This document shows positions 34,455-46,025 of a stretch of 64,000 nucleotides of DNA, one piece after another (the first letter of the stretch is position 1; each line of letters begins with the position of its first letter). Under the pieces are notes generated by a model. That model had not been told where the DNA came from. It saw nothing but the letters and a program-made list of their open reading frames with translations, and did not search any database. Source of the DNA: Turnera subulata (Eukaryota > Streptophyta > Magnoliopsida > Malpighiales > Passifloraceae). The position numbers were made by a program, and so were the translations under genes. Where the stretch lies: positions 87,103 to 151,102 of the forward strand of contig JAKUCV010004254.1 of the NCBI GenBank assembly GCA_028386065.3, read 5' to 3'.

Positions 34455-36073
34455 GGTTAAAAGACCCAGTGTGTCCTTTCACTTTTTCGATTGTAATGTT
34501 TGTGTCCTTCTTCTTTTTATTTCAAACATTGTGTCCCCGAACCTGTTAGAAATGAAGCAATGTCGTCCAAATTACCTCCAATTGCAGGTTGACCAATCAC
34601 AGCCTGCCATGTGTCTTGAGGGGTCGGGCCCGGCTGCCAGGTGGAAAATTTTTTTCCCCTCCCTCTATTTTCCGGATTTTCATATTTTGGAGAAAAAATT
34701 AAAATATATTTTCAATTACTTTTTATTCCCTTCCTAATCCCTTATCCTCACTCTCCACTTCACCTTCTCCACCAAAATAAAAAAAAAACATTAATTACTC
34801 CCTAAAAAAGAAACAAAACAACAACTTTAATGCTTAAACATTAATCAAAGAGCAATTATCTCATAGCAATTAATACATAAAATTTTAAGTATTTGTGATT
34901 GTTAAAACAGAAAACAAAAAGACTATCACTCCCTCATTCGACCACCACCGTGAACCACCACCACCAGAACCAGTGCCACCACACCCTCCTCCCCCACTTG
35001 AAAAAATCACTCTAAAAAAATTATTCACTGCCCAACTCTACCACCACCACCCTCATCTTTTCCCCAAAAAATACACTACCCATAAGATCATCTCTCTTTT
35101 CCAACTTGTTTAAGTTTAGATCTGAAAAATTAAATCCAAATCTCAACTCTCTACAAGGAAGAAGAAGAAACAGAGGATTACGTCTTTCTCTCTTTTCGGT
35201 GAAGGCGCTCGGGATGAGGTCGAAGAGGAGAGGGGAAGCGGCGCCGGCGAGGACGCAAGACCACCATTCATTCACCACCGCTGTAGCCTGCACCTCGAGG
35301 ACGCGAGACCAGGACTGGGCAGGACGAGGAGGCCTGCGCGAGGAGCCGTGACTGTTGCTGTTGAGCCTCGCCATCTCTTCACTTTTCCCTTCCTCTTTCG
35401 TTTTCCTTTTTCTTTTGGGGTTTTTGATTTTGGTGGTTCGGATTTGTTTGTGGTGGGTGGTGGTTGTTGTTGCTGGTTTGTTGATGTTGGTGGCGTGGAT
35501 TGTGTGTGGTCGGGCTGTGGACATAGTGGCGGTGGGCTGGTGGTGTTGATCGGCGTTGTGGTGGCCGGTTTGCTGTTGTTGTTGGCTGCGTGGGTTGGGG
35601 TTGGTAGGTGTGTGACTGTTCCGACAGTGTGTGTGCTCGGGTTTGGCTGTGCAACGTGATGTGGTGTTGGTTGAAATGCCCCTAGAGGCGAAGAGATCGA
35701 TGATGGTGGACATGGACATGGTAGAGGTAGGGAGGTTGTCGGTGACGGAGGAGAACTTGGAGACGCGGTAGTCCTTGAGGCCAAGGGATTCAGGAAGGGA
35801 ATAAAAAGTAACTAAAAATATATTTTAATTTTTTTCTCCAAAATATGAAAATTCGGAAAATAGAGGGAGGGGAAAAAAAAATTCCACCTGGCAGCCGGGC
35901 CCGACCCATCAAGACATATGGCGGGCTGTGATTGGTCAACCTGCAATTGGAGGTAATTTGGACGACATTGCTTCATTTCCAACAGGTTCGGAGACACAAT
36001 GTTTGAAATAAAAAGAAGAGAGACACAAACATTGAAATCGAAAAAGTGAAAGAACACAGTGCGTCTTTTAACC
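34455..36073. mobile_element. Mutator-like element (Pack-MULE candidate) with perfect 10-bp target duplication
   Basis: Terminal inverted repeats of about 280 bp (34455-34735 and 35793-36073) begin GGTTAAAAGAC. The 10-bp direct duplication CTTACTTATT lies outside both ends (34445-34454 and 36074-36083), the length expected of MULEs. No transposase is present. The interior (35100-35780) is much more GC-rich than the arms and holds long open frames on the minus strand. These include ESLGLKDYRVSKFSSVTDN and MSMSTIIDLFASRGI, which look like captured exon sequence of a family I cannot name. Confidence 0.9.
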
Positions 36074-36083
36074 CTTACTTATT

Positions 36084-37185
36084 ACATAGCCACCCCTCCC
36101 CTCCCTTTTGGTTGTTTTGGATTTCCCACGGTTGTGACTTGTTGTGTGAGTGTACCCATCATCACCACCAGACCATCATATTCAATATATATTTTAACTC
36201 TTTTTGGTGTTTCGTGTTTGTTCTTCTTGTGTCTGCATTTGATGGTTGCTCACCTAGAACAAAACAAACATTTTTCAAAATTCACAAAAATGTTGTTGCC
36301 TGAAAGCAAATTTGGCCACTGAACAAAATTTCTTGCAGGCATAACCAAATTAAGTCATGATCTAGCATTGCTTCCCTCTATTGCAAAATGGAGACAAGAT
36401 GAATCACGTTTTAGAAATGGGCCAGGCCACTAATGATTCATCATGCCAACAGGCCGAAAGATTCTAATCACTCAACTCCCATGCAACAAAGGCACAAGTA
36501 CCTCACAGGAGTTTAGCTGACCATATTTGAATACAAGCAATCACAAGGTCTAGGATCAGAGATGTCTTAATGATCAAATATTAGCCTTAAGCTGGAAAAA
36601 TTGGTCAAGACATCACTTGCCTAATATGCAAAAATCCTACCGGTCAACAAGACACATGGGCCAATATACCAGCACAATCTTTACCTGTTATGATGTGGAG
36701 TAGATTTATCATTGACTATCACTTAAATAATCAATTTGGTAGGGGAAACTACTGAAACGACGGCAGTTAACCTAACACAAAAAGAATAACACCAATGCAT
36801 ATATAGAATAAATTCCCAAATATAGAATATGTAGACATTGTTCCATATCATGAATGCATCATATGGTTCATGGTTATAGTACCTTGCCACCCTCCTTGGT
36901 TGTTCTCTTTTGTGCTTTTAGATCAGCATCATAGAAATAAACAAACGAAAGACTCATACTTTTGCCCATTTAAACTCGCTGCTAACTGATATCCACCATG
37001 CTAATGTTCTGTATTAGCAAACTTTAAACTTCAACCTTTGATGAACTTGATGCTGCCACCTTCTTCACCAATTGAAAAACATAGCCCTTTAGATAGAATT
37101 TCTTTTAGACAATCAAACTATATCGTTTTACTGACATGAAATGTGATGTATACTCTTGCAAATTTTTGTTACAACGCACCGTTGT
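36084..37185. other. No gene seen
   Basis: Non-coding AT-rich sequence between the MULE and the OCT fragment. Confidence 0.4.
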
Positions 37186-37570
37186 TTGATGCACAACAAG
37201 TGTTCATTACCGTCTTTGCAGATGCAGAGCCGCCATGGCACTGCATCGATAAAAGCTCTGCTGGTTGCAGCTCAAGCTCTAATATCTGCAAAATCCCCAG
37301 GCATGAATGGGCTTGGGACGCAGGAAACCCCAAGACCATCATTTCAGAATGGTCACTGCAGTGTGCTAGTCCATTCATCAAGGGCTTTCCTGCTTCCTCC
37401 TCCTTCTTGGGTTGCATTATTGGTGGGTTCACTCTAGCCACACTAGCTGACTCCTCACTTGGTCGCAAGAAAGTGCTCCTCCTCTCCTGCTTAACCATGT
37501 CTCTTGCTTCACTTGATCACGCTTTTGTGACATTATATGGTCTCTTTCTACTTTCTAGATCAGATAATTG
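37186..37570 (+). pseudogene. Organic cation/carnitine transporter (OCT) fragment
   Basis: The plus strand encodes QQVFITVFADAEPPWHC, then SSSSNICKIPRHEWAWD, IISEWSLQCA and LGCIIGGFTLATLADSSLGR. These are the large extracellular loop and second membrane segment of plant OCT-type major-facilitator transporters, including the conserved DSSLGRKK loop. Homology fades after LLSCLTMSLAS. The N-terminus and the remaining ten helices are absent. Confidence 0.85.
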
Positions 37571-37756
37571 GTCACTTTCACTCGGTTGGAAATGTACAAA
37601 GTTTTGTAGTCTGGTCAAGAACATGACCTGGTCGAGTCAAAATGACATATTTAATAAGGGAAGTGCTGTTATAGAATTAAGTGACAGAGAAAATTTCCAC
37701 ACAATACAACGAATATAACCTTCATCAAAATGCTCATAATTAAGCAGCTAAATATT

Positions 37757-38470
37757 ATTCAGTAAAACCCTTGATTGTAGAGGAAACATGATTGAAGTTG
37801 GCAATTACCATGTTAACGCGAGAAATCATGGCAAAGATTGCAGAATCTGTAATAGTGTAGTTTGCAAACCTCTTGCAACCAAGTCTTTGGCAAGGGAATG
37901 CCCTTGATATCTGATTCATTACCAAATGAAAAAATATTATGAGAAAGTTACAGTAGCTATTTTAAATACCTACACAAGGCAACCAGTAGGTCAACTAGAC
38001 TTTGAGAAAGGAACGGGAAGCCGCAGATGTACAAACCCAGGAGCTCCCTCCGCAACAAAAACCTGAAATGACCTTCTTTTCACTTTTGCAGCGTGTAGGA
38101 ATTTCAACACAGTTCTTGAACAACCAAAAGTTAGTATCACCTCACTGGAAAACATAGTTAGGTAGTTAGATCTATATGTAGCTGAGAAGCAGCAACTGAG
38201 ATGTAAGACGTGATAATGCAAGTTCAGAAATAGCAGAGTTTATAATACATATATTGATCAAACATTGATGCTCTACAAGTAAAACATTAATATAAAATCC
38301 ATGTAAAACAAAGCATGAAAGGAAACAATCCTCAGAGGAAATGATACTATGCAATAATTCGGAGTACTTTTGATGAATATAGCAGGTATCGATATCTTCT
38401 ACGAGTTCATTGACCGCACTTATCACATCATGCTTCAACTTCCGGTTCTTTGCATTCCTGTCATCTGCTC
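37757..38470 (-). pseudogene. eIF2B beta subunit fragment, three exons
   Basis: Minus-strand pieces appear in gene order. Near 38460-38390 is NRKLKHDVISAVNELVEDID. Near 38145-38030 is SEVILTFGCSRTVLKFLHAA followed by FQVFVAEGAPG. Near 37895-37780 is LVARGLQT followed, after a one-base frameshift, by ITDSAIFAMISRVNMV. These match consecutive blocks of the regulatory domain of eIF2B beta, part of the eIF2 guanine-exchange factor. Introns are retained. The ends of the gene and the segment after VNMV are missing. Confidence 0.85.
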
Positions 38471-38835
38471 GGGATAATTCACTTTTTAACATAAATCTTA
38501 AACACAATGTGTTCTCAAAATAACAGAATTTGTACCATGAAAGCTTGGATAATAGGATAGGAATTGTAAGTTTGAAATTTTTTTATGCAAAACTACTTAA
38601 TCATGACACAAATTACGGGGATGAGTATCAAAATGCTACGCAGCAAGATACAAATTTTTTTTGAACATGGAGAGATATTAGCTTACGTTTGCCTTTTCCT
38701 TCAGAAACATTCCTCACATCACAAAATTGTTGAGATATTCCCGAGTCTGGCAGGAGTCCGGCGACGAGATAGTGGTGGAGGCAGAAGAAGGAAAGAAGAA
38801 CGTCATGGAGGCGGATTCCACGGGAGTAACGCATG

Positions 38836-39267
38836 ATCCTTTTGGAATTATGAAGATCCTGCAGCGTAATTCTCGCAGGGATGCTTTGTATAGGCTCGAA
38901 GCGGATACTGCAGCATTAAAGACAGTTGACTTGCATGGATCACGTAATCAAAGGGAGGGAACGGGAACACTCTAAACAGGGGCTTCTCCGATTCAGCCTC
39001 CGTTAATTGCTTGCTGGGTCTTGACGATGACTCTGTTACTACTAACCCAAACAGTAACAGTAAGAGTAATGCTGATTTGGTGGGTGGCGGCGGTAGTGGA
39101 GGAAGAGGAGTGGGTGGAGGAGGAGGGAGAGAATTCGTGGGTAATCATAAAAATGTGAAGCAGACTGGCCAGGATGTCCAGTCCGTGCCGGATTCTCCCA
39201 TGCTCGAGACGTCGTCGTCCTTTGGGTCTACTTCGTGGGTTTTCGTAACCCCATGTTCTTGTGTGTA
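38836..39267 (+). pseudogene. Coding-like fragment, possibly of a PB1-domain protein
   Basis: A first frame reads DPFGIMKILQRNSRRDALYR. A second, from about 38965, reads FSDSASVNCLLGLDDDS, a glycine run and SVPDSPMLETSSSFGST. The VPDSPMLETSSSFGS block resembles the linker of plant octicosapeptide/PB1 proteins, recalled from memory and weak. The two frames may be different genes. GC content is higher than in the flanks. Confidence 0.35.
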
Positions 39268-39300
39268 ATATTATATTGGGTAGTAATGTGAGTTCTTGCC

Positions 39301-40000
39301 TTTTTTTTTTTTTTCGAAACATATATTTCATTAATTATAAAATAAAATACACTTGGATAGATGCTAGAGTCACTAATTCTAAGACTCCAAGAAGATTATA
39401 AGTGCACAAGTAAAAGGAATACAACAAAGCAAATATATAACACAAACTAAACAAATCGAACAATACAAAGCAAAAACTGATACCAATCTCCTGTGGAGTA
39501 AATCTGTAAGGATTTCGTAGATATAAGTGTGTCCCGAAAAGCCACGGGTTGTCGGGAGAGTAAGAAAGCGTTCTTCACAAAGAAGGGTCCTGTAGATGAC
39601 AGGATACACAATCTATCCAACTTTTTGAAAGAAAAGTCGTTCCCATATACCGAACCCAACGGCACTCTTGAGTCGAAACTAACGGCTCTTACAGAAGAAA
39701 ACCATTCAAAGAAGACAATAACACCGGGATGAAAGAAACGTAAGAGCTTTCACCCCGTGTACTAAAACTTCACCATAATGCTTCGCCTCGCCTCCCATTC
39801 GAAGTAAATCACCAATACGAGAACACGATTCTCTTATCCGTGACTTGCTTACAAGAAAGCTTGACTTTGCCCATGGGAAAAACAAAATACTCTCACTAAG
39901 AGAAACACTCTCACAAAGAGAGCAACTTTTATTCCCATATAAGGGTACTAGATCTATAACAATACTAGAAAAGAAATGAGATGAACTAAATTCCCCCTTA
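39301..40000. other. No gene seen; possible retroposon 3' end
   Basis: A run of 15-16 T at 39301 followed by CGAAACATATATTTCATTAA looks like the antisense poly-A end of a retroposon. I could not find a matching target duplication or coding domain. Confidence 0.3.
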
Positions 40001-40171
40001 ATTTTATTTTATCTTTGCTCAGACCCTTTATTTTCTTTGGTTGAGATTTTAGGAAGTCTGTAATAAATATTGTGTGTGTGTGTTTTTTTTTTGTCAAGAT
40101 ATTATATTGTCTCGTTGGCTGTTAAGTAGATTGCAAGATCTATTGAACCCAAAAAAAAAAACCCTAAAGAT

Positions 40172-41122
40172 CAATAATGCTAGAGTTATTAAGGATTTTT
40201 TTACTAAGAGAGTCCTACAAACATATGTGGCATGCATTTATAGGATGATTTTATTAGTTCTTCCCATCATCTTTATTTTCATTTATTATTTCTAAAATTA
40301 CAATTTTTCCAATCACAAAAATCTTTACCTATTAATTTTTAATGATCTCTTTCCTTTCTAAATTTTTTGGCCCCCTTCCCTTTTCTAATTTCTCTCCATT
40401 TTTTCTTTGTTATAATTAAGCAAATAGTTACATAAAACCTAAATTTAAAAATCAAATATTAATATATCCTGATGAAAATAAAACCCTAATTTATTCAACA
40501 ACAGGATTAGAGCTTGAAGATAAAAAAAAAACTCTATTCAACAATAGGGTTTTATTTTCATCATAGTAAAAATCAAAGGCAAGCTCTTGAAAGAGTTTTT
40601 TTGTTGAATAAAAAACCCTCGCCTTCCTTCCAGTTTAAGAGTTTTTTTGCTGAAGAGGTTTTTGATTTTACTCTGTATGCGCAGGGTTTTTTTATTCTTA
40701 AAACTCTCTTCAACAAAAAAAAAAAGGTAGGCGAGAGTTTTTTATTTTTCATCAACAGGGGTTTTAATTCATTTTCGTTTTTAAGAGTTTTTTAAAAAAA
40801 CAACAGGGTTTTATTTTTATCATAATATATTAGTATTTTATTGTAAAATTTAGGTTTTATATAACTGTTTGCATAATTATAACAAAGGAAAAAAAAAAAG
40901 AGAGAAGTTCGTAAAAGGAAGGCGGCCAAAAAATTTAGAAAGGAAGAGATCATGGAAAATTAATAGGTAAAGATTTTTGTGAATGGAAAAACTCTAATTT
41001 TAGAAATAATAAATGAGAATAAAGATGATGTGGAGAGTTAATAAAATCATCCAATAAATACATGCCACATATGTTTGTAAGACTCTCTTAGTAGAAAATC
41101 CTTAGTAACTCTAGCATTATTG
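40172..41122. mobile_element. Foldback element, about 320-bp inverted arms
   Basis: The left arm (40172-40495) and right arm (about 40800-41122) are inverted copies starting CAATAATGCTAG. The central part contains several shorter repeats of GGGTTTTATTTTCATCA-like sequence in both orientations. It has no coding capacity, and I did not find a clear target duplication. Confidence 0.75.
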
Positions 41123-41150
41123 TAAAAAAAAACTACAGAGAAAGAGTGAC

Positions 41151-41827
41151 TATTTTTTTTTTGATAGAAAGGAGCCATCTTCATTAACTTAAACAGATTT
41201 ATAGATCTGACTTGTACATAGCAAGATCTAGAAAGTAAAAGTAGAAGAAAAACTTACAACAAGAATTCCTCTTAATCTATTACAAAGTCAATAAACAATA
41301 AATCTTTATCCTTTAAAAAAGGATTAACAATAGCACAACTATTCCAAATGGAGCATCTTTTCAGATCTGGCCCTTGCTGCAAAGACCACACTTCAAGGTG
41401 GAATTTTTGTTGTTCTTGAACTTCCATAAGAGATAAAAGAAATTCTTCTTGAAGAGATATTTCAACATGGCTTTTGACTTCCCTTGGCTTCTCCACAAAA
41501 GAACCATTAACCTCACCAGAAAATGTGTCAGCGACCTCTTGGTCGGGTTGGCATCAAAGTCCTCCGTTCACGGAGGCCACCCGGGTTCAAATCCGGGTGT
41601 GGGTATTATTTAGTTTGGGATAGGTTTGGGATTAGAGGTAGTATTAGGGGTAGTTTAGGTATATTAGTGGTGGCGTGGGGCCCTTAGGATGAAAAAAAAA
41701 AACCAGAAAATGTCAAAGGAAAACAAAGGGAAAAACTAGAAACAGAAAGGAGCCCCTTGGGAGCTTCTTCTACCTCTTAACTTCTAGAGAGAGTTGAGAG
41801 AAAAGTGTAGGAAGAGAGAGAGGGGAT
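41151..41827 (-). mobile_element. Retroposon (antisense, poly-A end at left) with 14-bp target duplication
   Basis: It starts with a T run (minus-strand poly-A). It is flanked by AGAGAAAGAGTGAC at 41137-41150 and AGAGAACGAGTGAC at 41828-41841 (13/14). On the minus strand an open frame at 41496-41272 (EKPREVKSHVEISLQEEFLL) is of unknown origin. A SINE sits inside it. Confidence 0.65.
41527..41701 (+). mobile_element. tRNA-derived SINE with 12-bp target duplication
   Basis: The head contains an A-box-like TTGGTCGGGTTGG and a B-box (GGTTCAAATCC) within CCCGGGTTCAAATCCGGG. A T/G-rich body and an A run follow. ACCAGAAAATGT flanks both ends (41515-41526 and 41702-41713). It lies inside the retroposon at 41151-41827, so it is younger. 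Confidence 0.92.
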
Positions 41828-41841
41828 AGAGAACGAGTGAC

Positions 41842-43437
41842 GGTAAAAAAGTTTTTCTTGTCCCTTCACTTTTTTGTTTTCGCATTTGTTGTCCCTCTTC
41901 CTTTTTTTTCACTCAACTTGTCCCTCAACTCATGAATTACTGGGTCACCTTGTCCTTCTTACCCCCAGCAGCCGGTTGGTGCGTGTGAGGCTGACACGTG
42001 TCCATGGGGCCCACTCCATCTGATTTTATTTTTCTTTTTTCTCTTTCTTTCTTTCTTATTTTCTATTTTCCGGAAATTCATTTTAGATTTTATTATATTC
42101 GTGGGGCCCACTCCATCTGATTTCTTTTTCTCAGCCCGTTTTATTATCCCTTCTAATTTATTATCCCTCTATTCACATTTCCATTTTATTATCCCTTCAA
42201 TATAATCTCTTCTAATTTATTATCCCTCTATTCCATTTCCAATTTCAAAGACCCCAACCACTGCATTTACTTCATATACTTCATCCGCCACCCCTCCAAT
42301 CAAATTGATCTCTCAAAGTTAAAAGCCCCCTGGTCCTCATGTCGGCCTCCGCCACCCGCCGCTCAAAGGACCGTAATGGCGTTATCCCCGCCGCCACTGC
42401 CCAGAAACCCACCAAAACCGGAACCCCATCTCGAACAAAGAACCCAGTTCCGCCCTCAAGAGGTCGCACTCCGGGAAAGAAAAACCAGGGCCCAATCTCA
42501 GGGCCCAGTGGCCCGCCATTAAGGTCGTGCCACGTTTCGACAAGGCGGCGACGGAGCTTTAGGGAGCGACGGCGGAGGAGGAGAAGGGCGGATGCGGTGG
42601 TCCACTTCGTCGGTACCCAGAGGTAGGACGACCTCACCGGCGGGGACTTGGTCGACAAGATCCTCGACAAGACAGGGATGAAAGGGACCGGGAAATGGAC
42701 CGTCCAGCAGGCGGCGAAGCTCTCCGTGGTGGCTCCCACCATCGCCGCCTCCTTGGACTGCAGGTAAAGTGGATAAGAAGAGGCTAATTGATGATGTGAG
42801 GCAGGCATTGTATGCATCTAAGATTTGTAGCTATGCCTAGGGGATGAATTTTTTTAGGGCAAAGAGTGTGGAGAAAGGCTGGGGGTTGAATTTTGGGGAA
42901 TTGGCCAGGATTTGGGGGGCATACCTATGAGAGGGTCGATCGCCCCGGGGCTTTCCATACCGAGTGGACGAAGCTTGCTGGTAATGGAGCTTTCGATTGA
43001 GGTTTTCCAATTTATCATCATGGGTTGCTTGGTTGCTGCTATTTTTTATTTGTGATGTTAATGATGGGAGGGTTCGGTAGCGGTGGAAGTGGGAGCGGGG
43101 ATGGTGTAGTGAGGAGGGTTTCATGGGTGAGTAGGAGGAGGAGAAAAAGGGAGAGTGTTAGTGGTGGAGTGGGCCCCACAGATATAATAAAATCTAAAAA
43201 GGATTTTCAGAAAATAGAAAATAGGAAAGAAAGAAAGAGAAAAATAAAAATAAAATCAGATGGAGTAGGCCCCACGGACACGTGTCTACCTCACACGCAC
43301 CAACCTGCTGTTGGGGGTAAGAAGGACAAGGTGACCCGGTAATTCATGAGTTGAGGGACAGGTTGAGTAAAAAAAAAGGAAGAGGGACAACAAATGCGAA
43401 AACAAAAAAATGAAGGGACAAAAAAAAATTTTTCACC
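41842..43437. mobile_element. Pack-MULE carrying 6-phosphogluconate dehydrogenase pieces
   Basis: Inverted arms of about 270 bp (41842-42120 and 43165-43437) begin GGTAAAAAAG / GGTGAAAAAT and share TTTTCGCATTTGTTGTCCCTC. Flanks AACGAGTGAC (41832-41841) and AAAGAGTGAC (43438-43447) form a 10-bp duplication with one mismatch. No transposase is present. The GC-rich interior (42330-42930) holds captured coding sequence, including 6PGDH; the 5' GC-rich part (42339-42626) is from an unidentified gene. Confidence 0.88.
42627..42930 (+). pseudogene. 6-phosphogluconate dehydrogenase fragments, internally deleted
   Basis: The plus strand reads DLTGGDLVDKILDKTGMKG, then GKWTVQQAAKLSVVAPTIAA and SLDCR. 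After a jump and frame change it continues KVDKKRLIDDVRQALYASKI CSYA, a TAG, then KSVEKGWGLNFGELARIW. These blocks lie in the all-alpha C-terminal domain of 6PGDH, the NADP-dependent pentose-phosphate enzyme. About 40 residues between the two blocks are deleted. It is a captured passenger inside the MULE. Confidence 0.9.
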
Positions 43438-43447
43438 AAAGAGTGAC

Positions 43448-43829
43448 TATTGGATTGGACAAGAATATTATGCCAACGAGAAGAAAAGATACTTCTATGA
43501 TATCTAATCCTCCATTATAATACATGACTACTAGGACTATCTGCATGTACAGCCCATCTCAAGCAATAGTTAAGGGGGTGTTTACCTACTGTGTTTTATG
43601 ACTCCAATTTAAAGTGTGGTGTTAGGATCGCTCCATAACACAGCCCAAGAACCACAAACAACCGCACTACGTTTTCTTTAGATACTCGCTCTACTTAAAA
43701 TACTTATAAATTAAGGCATCGATTATTAGAAGCAAGGAACGTTACTGTATTTTAATTTATCATCAGACACAGAATCATAGAATAAGAAACTATCTTCATA
43801 GAATACAAAAGAGCTTGTTTCTACAAAAT
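43448..43829. other. No gene seen
   Basis: The first bases continue the original target of the nested insertions upstream (GACTATTGGATTGG). No coding signal follows. Confidence 0.4.
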
Positions 43830-43943
43830 TTTGGGAGAAATACCAATAGTGGCTTGCTTGGAGACTTGTTTGCCCATTTTAACCACATCCTCCCAGCTCA
43901 CTGGCTTCATCGAAGACGGTGGTGCCAGATCCAATACCTGTTT
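43830..43943 (-). pseudogene. Exon-like fragment of unknown family
   Basis: After a TTTAAACAG acceptor the minus strand encodes VLDLAPPSSMKPVSWEDVVK then MGKQVSKPLLVFLPK. It is short and open, and looks like part of a captured gene. I do not recognise it. Confidence 0.3.
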
Positions 43944-44474
43944 AAACAAACAGAAAGAAGAAGGAAACACAATCGTCAATTTTCAGCTGAGGGTTTTCAA
44001 CTAGATTGTAAAGATACACCAGTTACTTGTAGCTATCAAGAAAACAAGAACCTGTAAGGTCTCGTGGATGTTGCCTAGGTGAAAATTCAGAGTATGATAA
44101 TGCATACAGATAATACATTACTAGCCAAATAATTAAGTGATATGAGTACAAGTTGATGATTAGGTTGGGAAAATGGTCGCAGCATTCCAATTTAGTGTAT
44201 TTAGTCCAATAATGGCTCTGTCTCACTTGGACTGATACTGGGGTTTGCTATGGTACTTTGTTGATCGGTTTTGGGGTGAACTTGTACTCGAGAGATTCTG
44301 TGGTTTATGCAGTGAGTGTTTGATGACTTTCTAAACTTTGATTTGAGTATTGAGGGAACTTGAAACGAAATTTTGTCAGTTGTTCCTGGTATGTTGTGTT
44401 CATGTACATAGGTCTAACACCCGTATAGTGAAAATCCATCTGTACAACGATGAGTTCTTCTGTTGATTGGTTCA

Positions 44475-44862
44475 GATATGGATATCGTCCTACAGCCCGT
44501 GACTTTGAAATCTATGCTCCCAATGTTTCCTTTGAAGATCCACTCATGTGTGCCCAAGGGTATGTAGTATGATTACTTTTAAGGAAAATAATGCTACAAT
44601 GGGACATGGACTTGTTGATTTGTACATCAAAATCACAGTACATAATCACGAACTCACAAATTCCTATACTGCCTAAGAAGGCTACAATTGAGAGTTGTCT
44701 AACTTTCATCTCCTTATTACAACAGAATCTATGTGTTCCCCTGCATCCTTGTAATTACATATTCTTTTGAGTTTTGAGCATGAGCCCTTGTATCAATTTC
44801 TGATAGCATATATGATTGTGCAGGGTAGACCAGATCAAATCAGCATTCTACTCAATCTAAAA
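44475..44862 (+). pseudogene. DUF2358-like protein fragment, two exons
   Basis: Exon 44475-44559 encodes TARDFEIYAPNVSFEDPLMC AQ and ends at a GTATGT donor. Exon 44824-44862 follows TGTGCAG and reads VDQIKSAFYSI before a TAA. The frames join across the intron. The pattern matches plant DUF2358 (NTF2-like fold) proteins. The stop at the end of the second piece and the missing remainder mark it as a fragment. Confidence 0.6.
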
Positions 44863-45123
44863 GGTGCAATTCTGTTCTCTGCCAACAATAGTATCCTTCT
44901 CTGTTTGTGTAAAGTATATTAACCTGTGTTGTTCAACTTAATTTAGATATCTTTATCGAAAATATGCCAGAATTGACATCATGATCTATCTTAGTTTCTT
45001 GCGCATCAGTTCTAGTAGTCATTTGATTATACTATTCATTTTTATGAATGAGTCTCTCCGTACTTAGACAGTAGAATATAGTGTATTTAGCTGGCTAATA
45101 GGTTATAGTTGGAGTTCATCCAT

Positions 45124-45240
45124 CTAAGAGTCAGTTACCAATTTCCATCATCCTAGACATCACATAATGATGAATTCAAAAGATAAATGAGAACAGAAAT
45201 ATATGTGCAGGAGTGGGAATCATTTGGGCACAATCCACAA
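45124..45240 (-). repeat. Dispersed repeat shared with 32317-32434 (inverted)
   Basis: It is the reverse complement of 32317-32434 with very few differences, here between the DUF2358-like and sulfotransferase fragments. Confidence 0.85.
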
Positions 45241-45892
45241 AACAAAAAACATTTCCCTCTCTTTTTATTCCCCCAGTTCACTCCTCGTCACCGAAGCTCC
45301 ACCAGCCATGAACGCAACCCCAAGCTAGCAAGCCCTTAATATGTTTCCAGATAGAATTAAGTGACAGTGGAAATTTACAGCTGCTGCAAGGGAAAATGGC
45401 GCAGCATTCCAATTTAACCAACAAACCGTCAAAATGTGGCAGAAAAATGGTCTCTCAATTACCCTCAAATTAAAAGACTTTGCTTGTGTTGATCGAGGAG
45501 AATATATCTTTCTCATCAAAATTAAGATAAGATAATTATCATAATAATATATTAATAGTTATTTGCAGACAGGTTTACATGGAGTATACCAAGACAGGTT
45601 GAGCAGTTAATAAAATTTGAATGAAACATAAAATAATTTAGAATTATAACTTTTTTTGGTCAAAAATTTAGAATTGTAACTAGTCATTTGAAAATCGGCT
45701 TGAATTCTCTCTGTAATGCTTCTTAACACGTTGAGATCTGCTACTGCCATGAATTCCAGTATCAACCAAAAGGAAAGTAAACGGACACAGACCTTAACAA
45801 AGATCCGTTAGAATCCACAAACGAGTTACTGGCCGGTGGCGCCAGCAGAGGAAAGAATCGAGCTTTCAATAGAGATCACCGGATGCCTAAAC
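45241..45892. other. No gene seen
   Basis: It includes a 25-bp stretch (ATAGAATTAAGTGACAG near 45350) also found near 37672. Confidence 0.35.
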
Positions 45893-46025
45893 CGCGAATG
45901 CCTTTTCTAGAGGGAATGCAGGTTGATTAGGCCTCAAAATCTTATTCCAAAAGTGCCACATCGAGACCAGGGTGTCTTTCGGGTTCCGGGTGATGTAAAC
46001 AATTTTGCAGGACGAGTTCTTGATA
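45893..46025 (-). pseudogene. Cytosolic sulfotransferase (SOT) fragment
   Basis: The minus strand encodes SSCKIVYITRNPKDTLVSMW then HFWNKILRP and PLEKAFAV. This is the region around the conserved YxxRNPKDxxVSxxHF motif that binds the 3'-phosphate of PAPS. Only this block is present. Sequence upstream and downstream is unrelated. Confidence 0.85.

Noticed and set aside
35021..35719. 232-codon protein on the minus strand
   Set aside because: The frame spans low-complexity His/Thr/Gln sequence inside a MULE and has overlapping open frames on both strands. It was treated as passenger sequence.
41527..41701. tRNA gene
   Set aside because: Same reasons: body and A-run follow the tRNA-like head, with a 12-bp target duplication.
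42281..42817. 178-codon minus-strand protein
   Set aside because: It is the antisense shadow of the 6PGDH passenger, which reads on the plus strand.
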